This document shows, one piece after another, positions 37,985 to 46,148 of a DNA stretch of 64,000 nucleotides (position 1 is its first letter; the number at the start of each line of letters is the position of its first letter). The translations under genes were made by a program, and so were the position numbers. The notes beneath the pieces were generated by a model. That model was not told where the DNA came from, did not search any database, and saw only the letters and a program-made list of their open reading frames with translations. This DNA is from Paraburkholderia solitsugae (GTDB lineage: Bacteria; Pseudomonadota; Gammaproteobacteria; Burkholderiales; Burkholderiaceae), in the NCBI RefSeq assembly GCF_013177695.1, contig NZ_WOEY01000035.1, positions 42,217 to 106,216 on the forward strand, given 5' to 3'.

Positions 37985-38875
37985 ATGGAGACCCGGGATC
38001 TGGATTACCTGCTTGCGGTAGAGGAGCACGGCGGCATCGGTAAGGCCGCGGAGGCGCTGGGCATGAGCCAGCCGGCGCTCACCAAAGCCATCCAGCGTGT
38101 CGAGGCGCAGACCGGCCTCGCGTTGTTCCAGCGCACGGCGAACGGGGTCGCGCCCACTCAGGCGGGTTCGCTATTCCTCGCGCGTGCACGGCGGATTGCA
38201 CTGGAATACGAGGACACGCTGAAGGAAATGCACGCGATCCGCAGCGGAGAACAGGGCGTGCTGAGTCTTGGCTATTCTCCGACCGTGCCGGCTGCGCTCG
38301 TTCTGGGCGCCTGTCGCCAGTTGCTGAAGGAGCGCCCTGCTGCGCGCCTGCGACTGCGGCGCCGTCTGGCGCGCGATCTAGTCGATTTACTCGTGGCGGG
38401 TGAACTCGACCTGATCCTGGCGCCCGAGCCGACACCGGATGCGAACGGACTGTCGTTCGTCGAACTCTTTCGCGATAGCCTGTCCGTGCTCGCCGATGAG
38501 TCGCATCCGCTGCACCTCAAGCGCAATCTGCGGCTGGCCGACCTGGCGGATCAGGAATGGCTGCTACCGGGGCCGACCATCCCCCTTCGTCAGCAAGTGG
38601 ACGCGGCCTTCGCGAGACTTGGTCTCGACGCACCAAAGCTGCGCGTAGAAACCGATTTCGGCAGCACCTCGCTGCTGCATCTGCTACGCGGCACGGCGAT
38701 GCTCTGCGTCGCGGGCACGGAATCGTTTGACGCGCTCGAGGGATTGCGCGCGCTCAACCTCGACACCAACGAGCTCGACTTGCGCCGGCACATCGGCGTG
38801 GTGTTTCGAAAGGAGGCTTATCTTTCCCCGCTCGCACAGCGCGCGATGGCGCTGCTGCAGGAATGGACGAGCTGA
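37985..38875 (+). CDS. LysR-family regulator of the CoA-catabolic operon
   Basis: A regulator of 296 residues with the winged helix GGIGKAAEALGMSQPALTKAIQRVEAQTGLALFQR and a LysR effector domain from about residue 90. An ATG at 37979 would add two residues; 37985 was taken because AGGA lies about 7 nt before it. It is divergent from the ligase-dehydrogenase-transferase-MFS genes, with a strong operator between them, so it should sense the pathway substrate or an early CoA ester. Confidence 0.93.
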   Translation: METRDLDYLLAVEEHGGIGKAAEALGMSQPALTKAIQRVEAQTGLALFQRTANGVAPTQAGSLFLARARRIALEYEDTLKEMHAIRSGEQGVLSLGYSPTVPAALVLGACRQLLKERPAARLRLRRRLARDLVDLLVAGELDLILAPEPTPDANGLSFVELFRDSLSVLADESHPLHLKRNLRLADLADQEWLLPGPTIPLRQQVDAAFARLGLDAPKLRVETDFGSTSLLHLLRGTAMLCVAGTESFDALEGLRALNLDTNELDLRRHIGVVFRKEAYLSPLAQRAMALLQEWTS

Positions 38876-38896
38876 ATGAAGGCGCGAGGACCGGCC

Positions 38897-39343
38897 TCAA
38901 CGCCCGTCGCAGAAAACGGCTGTGAGAAAAAATGGAATCACTTCATGAACCACAGCACTGCTGCCTGCCTTGCGTACGCTCGCCTCAACGGATACGGCAG
39001 AGCCGGTCACTACCACACCGTACGTTGAAGACTTAACCGGCTGGCCGCTGCCTTGTATGAAGAGGGGATCGTTTTGCTCATACCCGAAGACGCTATACAC
39101 ATGAAAACCGAATGCCGTCAGGTTGCTGCCGCTGGTGGGTCTAAATGCGTTGACTGAATTAGCTTCAATGCGCATTGGTTTTGAATCAATCGACTGCTGA
39201 TCCAGAAGCGGAGCAATGAAATCATGCGGGCTCGACTGGCAGTCCAGTTGTGGATCGAGCGCATTCGCATTGCACACGGCTGGAAGGAATCCCACGCCCA
39301 GCGACGTAAGCGAAGTCAGCATGCGGAGAACGGACATTTTCAT
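38897..39343 (-). CDS. Small secreted protein of unknown function
   Basis: A 148-residue protein with a signal peptide (MKMSVLRMLTSLTSLGVGFL...CNANA, about 1-26). The mature part is beta-rich (NLTAFGFHVYSVFGYEQND, STYGVVVTGSAVSVEASV) and holds two cysteines, one near each end, that could form a disulfide. I do not recognise the family. An open frame extends far upstream of ATG 39343 but without a signal peptide or ribosome site. It lies 248 bp downstream of the monooxygenase gene; that gap holds nothing recognisable. Confidence 0.65.
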   Translation of the reverse strand: MKMSVLRMLTSLTSLGVGFLPAVCNANALDPQLDCQSSPHDFIAPLLDQQSIDSKPMRIEANSVNAFRPTSGSNLTAFGFHVYSVFGYEQNDPLFIQGSGQPVKSSTYGVVVTGSAVSVEASVRKAGSSAVVHEVIPFFLTAVFCDGR

Positions 39344-39590
39344 CGTCGTAGCGCGATCGTTCTGCTGGCTTGCGCGAAAAATTCGAGGAGATGCATCAGC
39401 AGATCGTTGAGCCCCCAGAATCGTATGACTAAACCGGCGAGTCTGTACGGTGACGCTCAGATCGGCCCAGACAGCCCGCGCATGGCCAATGACACGCGCG
39501 ACTATCGTGGTCGCGAACGGGGAGAAGCTGCGGAATGACGAGGCGTTGCCGGTCCCAACCTGGTGGAGGGCCCGGCAACGAACGATGACG

Positions 39591-41393
39591 TCAGGAAAGA
39601 TGATGCACTTCCTGCAGACCATAAACCGGCGTCGCAATGCCCTCCATGCGCGCCTTCAGTTGCAGAGATAGATACTGGGAGTAGTGGCGTGACTGATGCA
39701 GGTTACCGCCATGGAACCACAAGGCCGGCTGCTGCGTCGGCTTCCACATGTTCCGTTGCTCGCCTTCCCAGGGCCCCGGGTCTTTCGTCGTATTCGAACC
39801 CAGCCCCCACACCTTGCCCACTTTATCCGCCACTTCACGCGAGATGAGATCGGCGGCCCAGCCGTTCATTGATCCGTAGCCGGTTGCATAGACGACGAGA
39901 TCCGCCTCGAGCTCGGTGCCGTCGCTCAGCAAGACCGAATGCTCTTTGAGTTCGGCCACATCCACGCCGCTCTTCAGCTTGATCTTGCCGTCCGCGACCA
40001 GGTCGGCTGCACCGACATCAATGTAGTAACCCGACCCGCGCCGCAGATATTTCATGAAGAGACCCGAGTCGTCATCCCCGAAGTCGAGCATGAAACCCCG
40101 CTTTTCCAGACGGCCGTAGAACGCTGCGTCGCGCTCTCTGATCGCATCGAATACGGGCTTCTGAAACGTGTGCAGGATCTTGTACGGGATCGACGCAAAC
40201 GTCAGGTCCGCTTTGGACGTCGTCATGCCTGACGCCACCGCGCGCTCGGAGTACAGATCGCCGAGCGCGAGCTCCATCAGCGAATCCGACTTGACGATAT
40301 GCGTGGACGAACGCTGAACCATCGTGACGTCGACGCCCGCTTCCCACAGCGCCGCGCAGATATCATGCGACGAGTTGTTCGCGCCGATCACCACCACCTT
40401 CTTACCCTTGTACGCGTCGGGCCCCGGATGTTTCGACGAATGATGCTGCTCGCCCTTGAACACATCCATGCCTTTAAATGAGGGGGTATTCGGCTTACCC
40501 GACATGCCCGTAGCCAGCACAAGCTGCTTTGGCCGCAGCGTCAGCGTCTCACCGTCGCGCTCAACCTCGACCACCCATTCAGCCTTCGCCTCGTCGTATT
40601 TCGCGGACTTGCAAATCGTCGATCCCCAATAGTTCAACTCCATGACTTTGGTGTACATCTCAAGCCAGTCACCAATCTTGTCTTTGGGTGTAAACACCGG
40701 CCAGTTATCCGGGAACGGCAAATAGGGCATATGGTCGTACCAGACCGGGTCATGCAGACACAGTGACTTGTAGCGGTTACGCCACTGGTCTCCAGGACGG
40801 GGATTTTTATCGACGATGATCGTCGGCACACCCAGTTGGCGCAGACGCGCGCCGAGTCCAATCCCACCCTGCCCTCCACCCACGATCAAACAGTAGGGTT
40901 GCTCCGCGCGACCCAGCGCTTGCGCTTCGGCTTCGCGACGTTCCTTCCAGCTCGTTCGATCCATGCGTGCGCCATGTTCCGCGCCCATCGGGCGCCGGTT
41001 GCCTTTGGGTTCCTCATGGCCTTTCAGTTCACCCATGGTGGTCAGCAGGGTCCAGATCAGGCCATCCTTCACGCGGATAAAACCGCTGCCGCGGGCGACA
41101 TCCGTTTCGAACGTGATCCATGCTTGTGCTATGCCACCGGCTTCGCTCGGCACTTCATTCTCGGCAACCTTCAGTCTGGCCGGCTTGATGGCGTCGAGCT
41201 GTGCGTCGAGCATGGCGCCGATCTGGTCCCGGCCCTCCATGGTTTTGATATTCCAGGTGAAAGCGACCAGATCGCGCCAGTAGCACTCCGGTTGAAACAA
41301 CGCCACGGCCGCCACAGTATCACGGCGCTTCAGCGCTGACTCCAGGGACTCCAGAACATGTGTAATAGTCTCGCTTGCATTATTTTCAGGCAT
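39591..41393 (-). CDS. Flavin-containing monooxygenase with N-terminal NTF2-like domain
   Basis: A 600-residue two-domain protein. Residues about 1-130 form an NTF2/SnoaL-like fold (ALKRRDTVAAVALFQPECYWRDLVAFTW). The rest is a class B flavoprotein monooxygenase: FAD motif IVGGGQGGIGLGARL (about 168-182), FKGEQHHSSKHPG (FxGxxxH fingerprint type), a second dinucleotide site VVVIGANNSSHD, and ATGYGSM near the end. It uses NADPH and O2 to oxygenate N, S or carbonyl groups. GGAGGAG precedes the ATG. It lies downstream of a GAF-Fis regulator in the same direction, which may control it. Confidence 0.9.
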   Translation of the reverse strand: MPENNASETITHVLESLESALKRRDTVAAVALFQPECYWRDLVAFTWNIKTMEGRDQIGAMLDAQLDAIKPARLKVAENEVPSEAGGIAQAWITFETDVARGSGFIRVKDGLIWTLLTTMGELKGHEEPKGNRRPMGAEHGARMDRTSWKERREAEAQALGRAEQPYCLIVGGGQGGIGLGARLRQLGVPTIIVDKNPRPGDQWRNRYKSLCLHDPVWYDHMPYLPFPDNWPVFTPKDKIGDWLEMYTKVMELNYWGSTICKSAKYDEAKAEWVVEVERDGETLTLRPKQLVLATGMSGKPNTPSFKGMDVFKGEQHHSSKHPGPDAYKGKKVVVIGANNSSHDICAALWEAGVDVTMVQRSSTHIVKSDSLMELALGDLYSERAVASGMTTSKADLTFASIPYKILHTFQKPVFDAIRERDAAFYGRLEKRGFMLDFGDDDSGLFMKYLRRGSGYYIDVGAADLVADGKIKLKSGVDVAELKEHSVLLSDGTELEADLVVYATGYGSMNGWAADLISREVADKVGKVWGLGSNTTKDPGPWEGEQRNMWKPTQQPALWFHGGNLHQSRHYSQYLSLQLKARMEGIATPVYGLQEVHHLS

Positions 41394-41474
41394 GGTTGCT
41401 CCTCCATTCGATACGGATTAATGAAACGTCGAAGTAATGCGCGGGTTCTTTGCCCGCTGGATAACCGTGGACCG

Positions 41475-42617
41475 CTATCGCCGGTGAGGCGGGACAATGC
41501 CGAACTTCGCGATCCGTCTGTAAAGCGTCGCGCGCGAGATGCCCAAGGTTTTGGCAGTCTCGTCCGGATGCCATTTCGCCTCCGTCAGGGCGGCGACGAT
41601 GCGGTCACGCTCAAGGGCGTCGATGTCGGTGAGCGTGGGTTGCGCCTCGCGGGCGGGATCGCGGGGCTTCGGCGCCATTTGCCGCGGCGCGCGAATAACG
41701 GGTGGACGAACACGCGCATAAAGCGGCGAGCCGTTGCCCACAAATTTCATTGAGACCATGTCGCGCCCGGGCCTGACGTCCAGAAGACGTTCGGCGCGAA
41801 CATCGAATAGCTCGGAGACAGGCCGGGGCAGCCGGTCAAGACCCGGCACACATTCTTTGGCCCGGCGATTTGCCGCGACCGCATTACCGCGCGCATCGAA
41901 GGCGATCAGAATCTCCGGCTGGGCTTCCACGTAGTGGCGATTCCGGTGCGCCAGTAAAACCCAGCAATGCGTGGTCGCGTTGAGAAAAAAACTGTCCTCG
42001 ATCAACAGCGCGCTATGGCGCACGATATGGTTGATTAGACGCTGGCTTTCGCGTTCATCGGGCGAGCGAATCGCCGATGCATCCAGTACGCCGATCAGTT
42101 CGCCTTCCAGCCCGAAGATGGGCGAAGCGCTGCAGGTCAGGGTCGTAAAGGCGGCACGGAAATGATCGGTCTTGTGAACCGTGATCGGTTGGGCGTCGAG
42201 CAGCACCGCCGCGACACCGCAGGTTCCCTCTTCCTGCTCCGACCAGCAGGAGCCTAAATAAAGTCCCGCTCGTTTGAAGTCGTGGCGCCGATCCCGGTCA
42301 ACGCGATAGTCGATCGTCACGCCCTGCGCGTCGGTGAGCATGACGCAGTAGTCCGCTTCGCGCACCGTCTCATGCAGACGCGACAGACACTCTCCTGACG
42401 CCCGTAGAACCGATTCTTCCCGGTGTTGTACGTCGCGTAATTCCGGCGTGGTCAGAATGCGCGGCCCCGTCGTCAGGCCAGGATCGAGATGATATTGCTC
42501 GAGCGAGCGCCAATACGACGAAGCCAGTCGCGTAGCGTCACCGCCGCGATCAGGCATCCGGCCTTCGATCAACCTGCGGATCCGGTCGATGTGTCTCACT
42601 TGCGGAACATAGGGCAT
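41475..42617 (-). CDS. GAF-Fis regulator of AcoR type without AAA+ domain
   Basis: A 380-residue regulator. The N-terminal part (about 1-230) is the GAF sensor of AcoR-like enhancer-binding proteins (SWRSLEQYHLDPG, GTCGVAAVL, FRAAFTTLTCSASPIF). A PAS-like linker (about 235-310) follows, then a Fis-type helix-turn-helix at the end (ALTEAKWHPDETAKTLGISRATLYRRI). The sigma-54 ATPase domain with Walker motifs and GAFTGA is absent, although length and order otherwise fit. It must therefore work without activating sigma-54. The symmetric TGAGAC site 105 bp upstream is a candidate target. Confidence 0.85.
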   Translation of the reverse strand: MPYVPQVRHIDRIRRLIEGRMPDRGGDATRLASSYWRSLEQYHLDPGLTTGPRILTTPELRDVQHREESVLRASGECLSRLHETVREADYCVMLTDAQGVTIDYRVDRDRRHDFKRAGLYLGSCWSEQEEGTCGVAAVLLDAQPITVHKTDHFRAAFTTLTCSASPIFGLEGELIGVLDASAIRSPDERESQRLINHIVRHSALLIEDSFFLNATTHCWVLLAHRNRHYVEAQPEILIAFDARGNAVAANRRAKECVPGLDRLPRPVSELFDVRAERLLDVRPGRDMVSMKFVGNGSPLYARVRPPVIRAPRQMAPKPRDPAREAQPTLTDIDALERDRIVAALTEAKWHPDETAKTLGISRATLYRRIAKFGIVPPHRR

Positions 42618-42722
42618 GCATGTCTCCGGTCGGCTCGGCGCGTGTCGCTAAGTGACGCGCTCAGGATGACTTTTAGCATGCAGGTTCCGCGGAAGCACAT
42701 TGCAGTGCAGCATCGGACCGGA

Positions 42723-42738
42723 TGAGACGTTTGTCTCA
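42723..42738. promoter_or_regulatory. TGAGAC inverted repeat upstream of the GAF-Fis regulator
   Basis: TGAGAC (42723-42728), GTTT, GTCTCA (42733-42738), a perfect dyad about 105 bp before the regulator start. Spaced dyads of this sort are typical of Fis-type regulators. The region between 42739 and 42845 shows no other signal. Confidence 0.5.
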
Positions 42739-42845
42739 GCTTGTTTCGATATGCGCTTCTATTGCCGCAGTTTTCTGCAGTCGCCTTGCATCAAGGCTTA
42801 CCGGCGTTCGTACGAGTCGCCGGTTAGTCCGTCCCTTTGCATGGA

Positions 42846-44084
42846 CTAACGCTGCGTGTCATACAACCGGTCCGGAATAAAAAACGCGGTTACACCACTT
42901 AGAAAGAACACGCCGCCGACCACGAGAAATCCAATGCCGATGGAGAACTGGGTGGCAATGTAGCCGATAAGGATGGGCGCCGCGCCCGAGCAAAAGCGGC
43001 CGATGTTATAGGAGCCGCCCACGGCTGTCCCGCGGACAGCCGTAGCGAAACTCTCGGACATGAAGGTGCCGATCGTTCCCAGCGGCACACCATACAAAAA
43101 CCCGAAGACAAGCATCAGGTACGCAATGTTGTCGCGCGTATGCCAGAAAATGATCACCGGCAGAAAGAGCGCGGCGCCCACACAGCCAAGCACATAAACA
43201 CCACGCCGGCTCCAGCGGTCACCCAGCCATCCCGCAAAGATCTTGCCGATGAAGGCAACCACATAAGCGCCAATCATGTACCCGGCCATTGCACCGAATT
43301 TGATGTGCAGTTCTTTTTCCAGGTAAGTCGGCAACCAGTTGTTCAGACCGTAAAATCCGGACAGTGCGAATAACGAGGCTAAGGTCCACAGAATAAATAA
43401 GGTTCGCGACTGCCGATTACTGAAAATCTGATAGTAGCGGTTGGTGCGATGCCCGCGTTCGCCCTTGCGGTTGGCTGCGCGGCTCGCCTGCCATGCTGCC
43501 GGCTCCGGCACGGCAAACTTGATCGCCAGCGCCAGCAGTACAGGAAGTGCCGACACGTAGTAGAGCGTACGCCAGCCGTAGTGCGGCAAAATCCAGTTGC
43601 TGAGCGAGATGACAACGATATAGCCCGCGGAAATGCCGGTTTGCAACACGCCAAGAATCAGTGAGCGCCGCTCCGTGGGTACGTATTCGGCAACCAGCGT
43701 GGAGACCAGCACCATGCAACCGATGCCCAACGAACCGATAAACCGCACGACCGCAAACTCCAGAAAACTGTGGGTCAGTCCCAGCAATCCCGCTCCCAGC
43801 GAAAAGAGCGCCAATGCCCAGACCACGACCCGCACCCGCCCCAGGCGATCACTGGCCCAGCCGCCGAGAATGCCGCCAATGGCCATGCCAGCCAGGGTCA
43901 AGCTGCCCAACGCCCCCGCTTCGACATTGCTCAAACCGAATTCGTCCTTGATTCGCGTGAGCGTCAGGCCGTACATCATCACGTCCGCGCCATCGGCCAG
44001 TAATGCAAGGTAGCCCAGGACGAAGACAAGCACCCAGGTGTTTTGGGATTCAGCGGATCGGGTCAAGCTTGTTCTTGTCTGCAT
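42846..44084 (-). CDS. MFS transporter, aromatic-acid/H+ symporter type
   Basis: A 412-residue 12-helix carrier. ALLADGADVMMYGLTL in helix 1 has the DGxD motif of the aromatic acid:H+ symporters such as PcaK, and GGWASDRLGRVRVV is the MFS loop signature. It stands 15 nt after the GAF-protein gene on the same strand, suggesting one transcript with the second MFS gene and the Ggt-family gene. The substrate is unknown. Confidence 0.9.
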   Translation of the reverse strand: MQTRTSLTRSAESQNTWVLVFVLGYLALLADGADVMMYGLTLTRIKDEFGLSNVEAGALGSLTLAGMAIGGILGGWASDRLGRVRVVVWALALFSLGAGLLGLTHSFLEFAVVRFIGSLGIGCMVLVSTLVAEYVPTERRSLILGVLQTGISAGYIVVISLSNWILPHYGWRTLYYVSALPVLLALAIKFAVPEPAAWQASRAANRKGERGHRTNRYYQIFSNRQSRTLFILWTLASLFALSGFYGLNNWLPTYLEKELHIKFGAMAGYMIGAYVVAFIGKIFAGWLGDRWSRRGVYVLGCVGAALFLPVIIFWHTRDNIAYLMLVFGFLYGVPLGTIGTFMSESFATAVRGTAVGGSYNIGRFCSGAAPILIGYIATQFSIGIGFLVVGGVFFLSGVTAFFIPDRLYDTQR

Positions 44085-44099
44085 TTGATCGTAGTGACG

Positions 44100-44654
44100 T
44101 CAGAGACGCGCGACGCTATCGGCGTGCATCATGTTGCACTGAATTAGCGCGGGCGCAAGGAAGGCGCCAATCAGCACGCCCATTTCCTCGTGCCTGCCCG
44201 TGTACCACCCTTCCTTGTGTGTCATGTTCATCGTGCCGACGCATACCCCGTCGTATGCGACCGGAATGTTCAGTATCGATCCGAGTCCCATGCCGGTCAT
44301 CACCGCGTGGTCGTCGAACGCCTCCCGGATGCCTTGCGTCGTCTCCGCGCGAAATGGCTTGAGATCCTGCAATACCTGGTTCGCCCACGCGGTGCCACGT
44401 TTTCGCTTACGGCCTCCTATTGGGTACACGTCCGGCATGTTGGTATAAACGCGCTCGACCTCCTCGCGTTGCGCGTCATAAGACATGATCGTGAAAAGGC
44501 TGAGACCTATCGCGCTCGCAGCCAACGCGTGAACCGCACGGAAAATCTCCATGGGTTGGTTTCTCAGCCGCATGACTATTGCTAGTCGTTCGAGGTCTGA
44601 AATATCCAGCGTTTGCACGACTGGCGAGACTGGATCGATCGGAATGCCTGGCAT
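44100..44654 (-). CDS. Stand-alone GAF-domain protein
   Basis: A 184-residue protein consisting almost only of one GAF domain (from IVMRLRNQPMEIFRAVHAL to HEEMGVLIGAFLAPALIQCN). The segment GLGSILNIPVAYDGVCVGTMNMTHKEGWY is the conserved second half of GAF. No output domain exists, so it is either a ligand-binding protein or works with a partner. ATG 44654 begins at MPGIPIDP; the frame reaches 44687. It sits between two MFS genes in one operon. It is about the size of free GAF enzymes such as methionine sulfoxide reductase C, but their cysteine set is not evident. Confidence 0.8.
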   Translation of the reverse strand: MPGIPIDPVSPVVQTLDISDLERLAIVMRLRNQPMEIFRAVHALAASAIGLSLFTIMSYDAQREEVERVYTNMPDVYPIGGRKRKRGTAWANQVLQDLKPFRAETTQGIREAFDDHAVMTGMGLGSILNIPVAYDGVCVGTMNMTHKEGWYTGRHEEMGVLIGAFLAPALIQCNMMHADSVARL

Positions 44655-44687
44655 GATCTGTCTGTGTAGTTGAGAAATCACGCACAC

Positions 44688-46100
44688 TCAGCCGCGCAAT
44701 TCGGTCGAGCTGAGCGGGACGTGCAAATCCTGGGGCTGGCCGGCGCCACCCTCCTCGATATCTTCGAGCGACCGGTTGCGGGTCTCGATACCCAGGAAGA
44801 ACACGACACAGGCGCCCACTAGCAAGACCGTGGTGGTCATCGCGAACACGCCCAGAAATCCGAGCACCGGATAGACAAGGCCAACCAGAATGGGCGCGCT
44901 CACGGAGCCGATTCGGCCGAAAGATGAGGACGATCCAGTGCCGGTCGCTCGCACAGCGGTCGGAAAAACTTCAGGGGTGTACGCATACACGCCTGCAAAC
45001 GCGCCATTCATGAAGAACGACAGGAAAATGCCTGCAGCCATGATCTGCAAACCGGTATGGGAAAACGCCAGCGTGATCGCCGCAATTCCGCCCAACAGCA
45101 TGTAAGACGCCACCACGCCCTTTCGACCAAGCCGTTCATTGAGCCATGCTGCCGAGAAATAGCCAGGAATCTGCGCCCCGTAAATCGCGATCGAATAACC
45201 AAAGCTTTTCGTCATGGTGAGTCCCTCCTTGAGGAGCAGGCTCGGAATCCAGGAGAAAAACGAGTAATACGCGAACGCGACCGAGAACCACATCAGCCAG
45301 CTCACTGCGGTCGTACGCGCCAGTCGCGGCGACCACAGCGTCAGCACATTCTGTAACGCGTTGCCTTTCGCAGGCGCCGATGCAGGCATAGTGCCGAGGG
45401 ATGCAACGGGTACCAGACTGATACCCTTACCTGCGAACCACGACTCGATTGCGCTCACGATGCTGTCCGCCTCAGCGGCCCGCCCCTGGCTTTCAAGCCA
45501 GCGCGGGGATTCGGGCAAAGTTCTTCGCCACCAGAGGAGCATGACGACGGGCAGCGAAGTCGCCACCGCCAGATATCGCCAGCCTTCGGCAAAGTTACGC
45601 ACGACGGTGAAGCCGAGAATGGACGAACCCAGATAGCCGAACGACATGAAGCCGACCAGTGCGCCGCAAAAGATGCCCCGGTAACGCCGTGGCACGAACT
45701 CGGCCAGAAACGGTGCGATCACCACGGTCTCCGCGCCGGATCCGAAACCCGCGACGATACGCAACGCGAAAAAGGTGTGCCAGTCGGTGGCGGTCGCGCT
45801 CGCGAGCGACGCACAGCAATAGATTGCAAGCGCGCTCATCATGATGCGACGACGCCCGATCACATCCGCAAGCACACCCGACAAAAAGGCCCCAAAAAAA
45901 TAGCCGATGTAGGTGCTGCTCGCCACGAGGCCCGTCTCGGCACTCGTCAGGTGCCATAGCTTGCTCACGACGGGGAGCAGGAAAGCAAGCGATGACGAAT
46001 CGAGTCCGTCAAACATGTACCCCAACCCACCGATCAGCAAGAGCTTGCGATGAAAACCTGATAACGGCAGTCGCTCGAGTCGGGCGGCAATAGCAGACAC
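44688..46100 (-). CDS. MFS transporter, sugar-porter/organic-ion type
   Basis: A 470-residue 12-helix carrier opening ...LLLIGGLGYMFDGLDSSSLAFLLP. The loop signatures LADVIGRRRIM and PRRYRGIF and the segment TLPESPRWLESQGRAAEA are those of the larger sugar-porter/SV2-like branch. It follows the Ggt-family gene by 48 nt and immediately precedes the GAF gene. Two MFS carriers of different branches in one operon might import the substrate and export or import its product. Confidence 0.9.
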   Translation of the reverse strand: MSAIAARLERLPLSGFHRKLLLIGGLGYMFDGLDSSSLAFLLPVVSKLWHLTSAETGLVASSTYIGYFFGAFLSGVLADVIGRRRIMMSALAIYCCASLASATATDWHTFFALRIVAGFGSGAETVVIAPFLAEFVPRRYRGIFCGALVGFMSFGYLGSSILGFTVVRNFAEGWRYLAVATSLPVVMLLWWRRTLPESPRWLESQGRAAEADSIVSAIESWFAGKGISLVPVASLGTMPASAPAKGNALQNVLTLWSPRLARTTAVSWLMWFSVAFAYYSFFSWIPSLLLKEGLTMTKSFGYSIAIYGAQIPGYFSAAWLNERLGRKGVVASYMLLGGIAAITLAFSHTGLQIMAAGIFLSFFMNGAFAGVYAYTPEVFPTAVRATGTGSSSSFGRIGSVSAPILVGLVYPVLGFLGVFAMTTTVLLVGACVVFFLGIETRNRSLEDIEEGGAGQPQDLHVPLSSTELRG

Positions 46101-46148
46101 GGCATGTTCTCCCTGACGGAAATGGATACGATTTCTGGGCCGCGAAAC

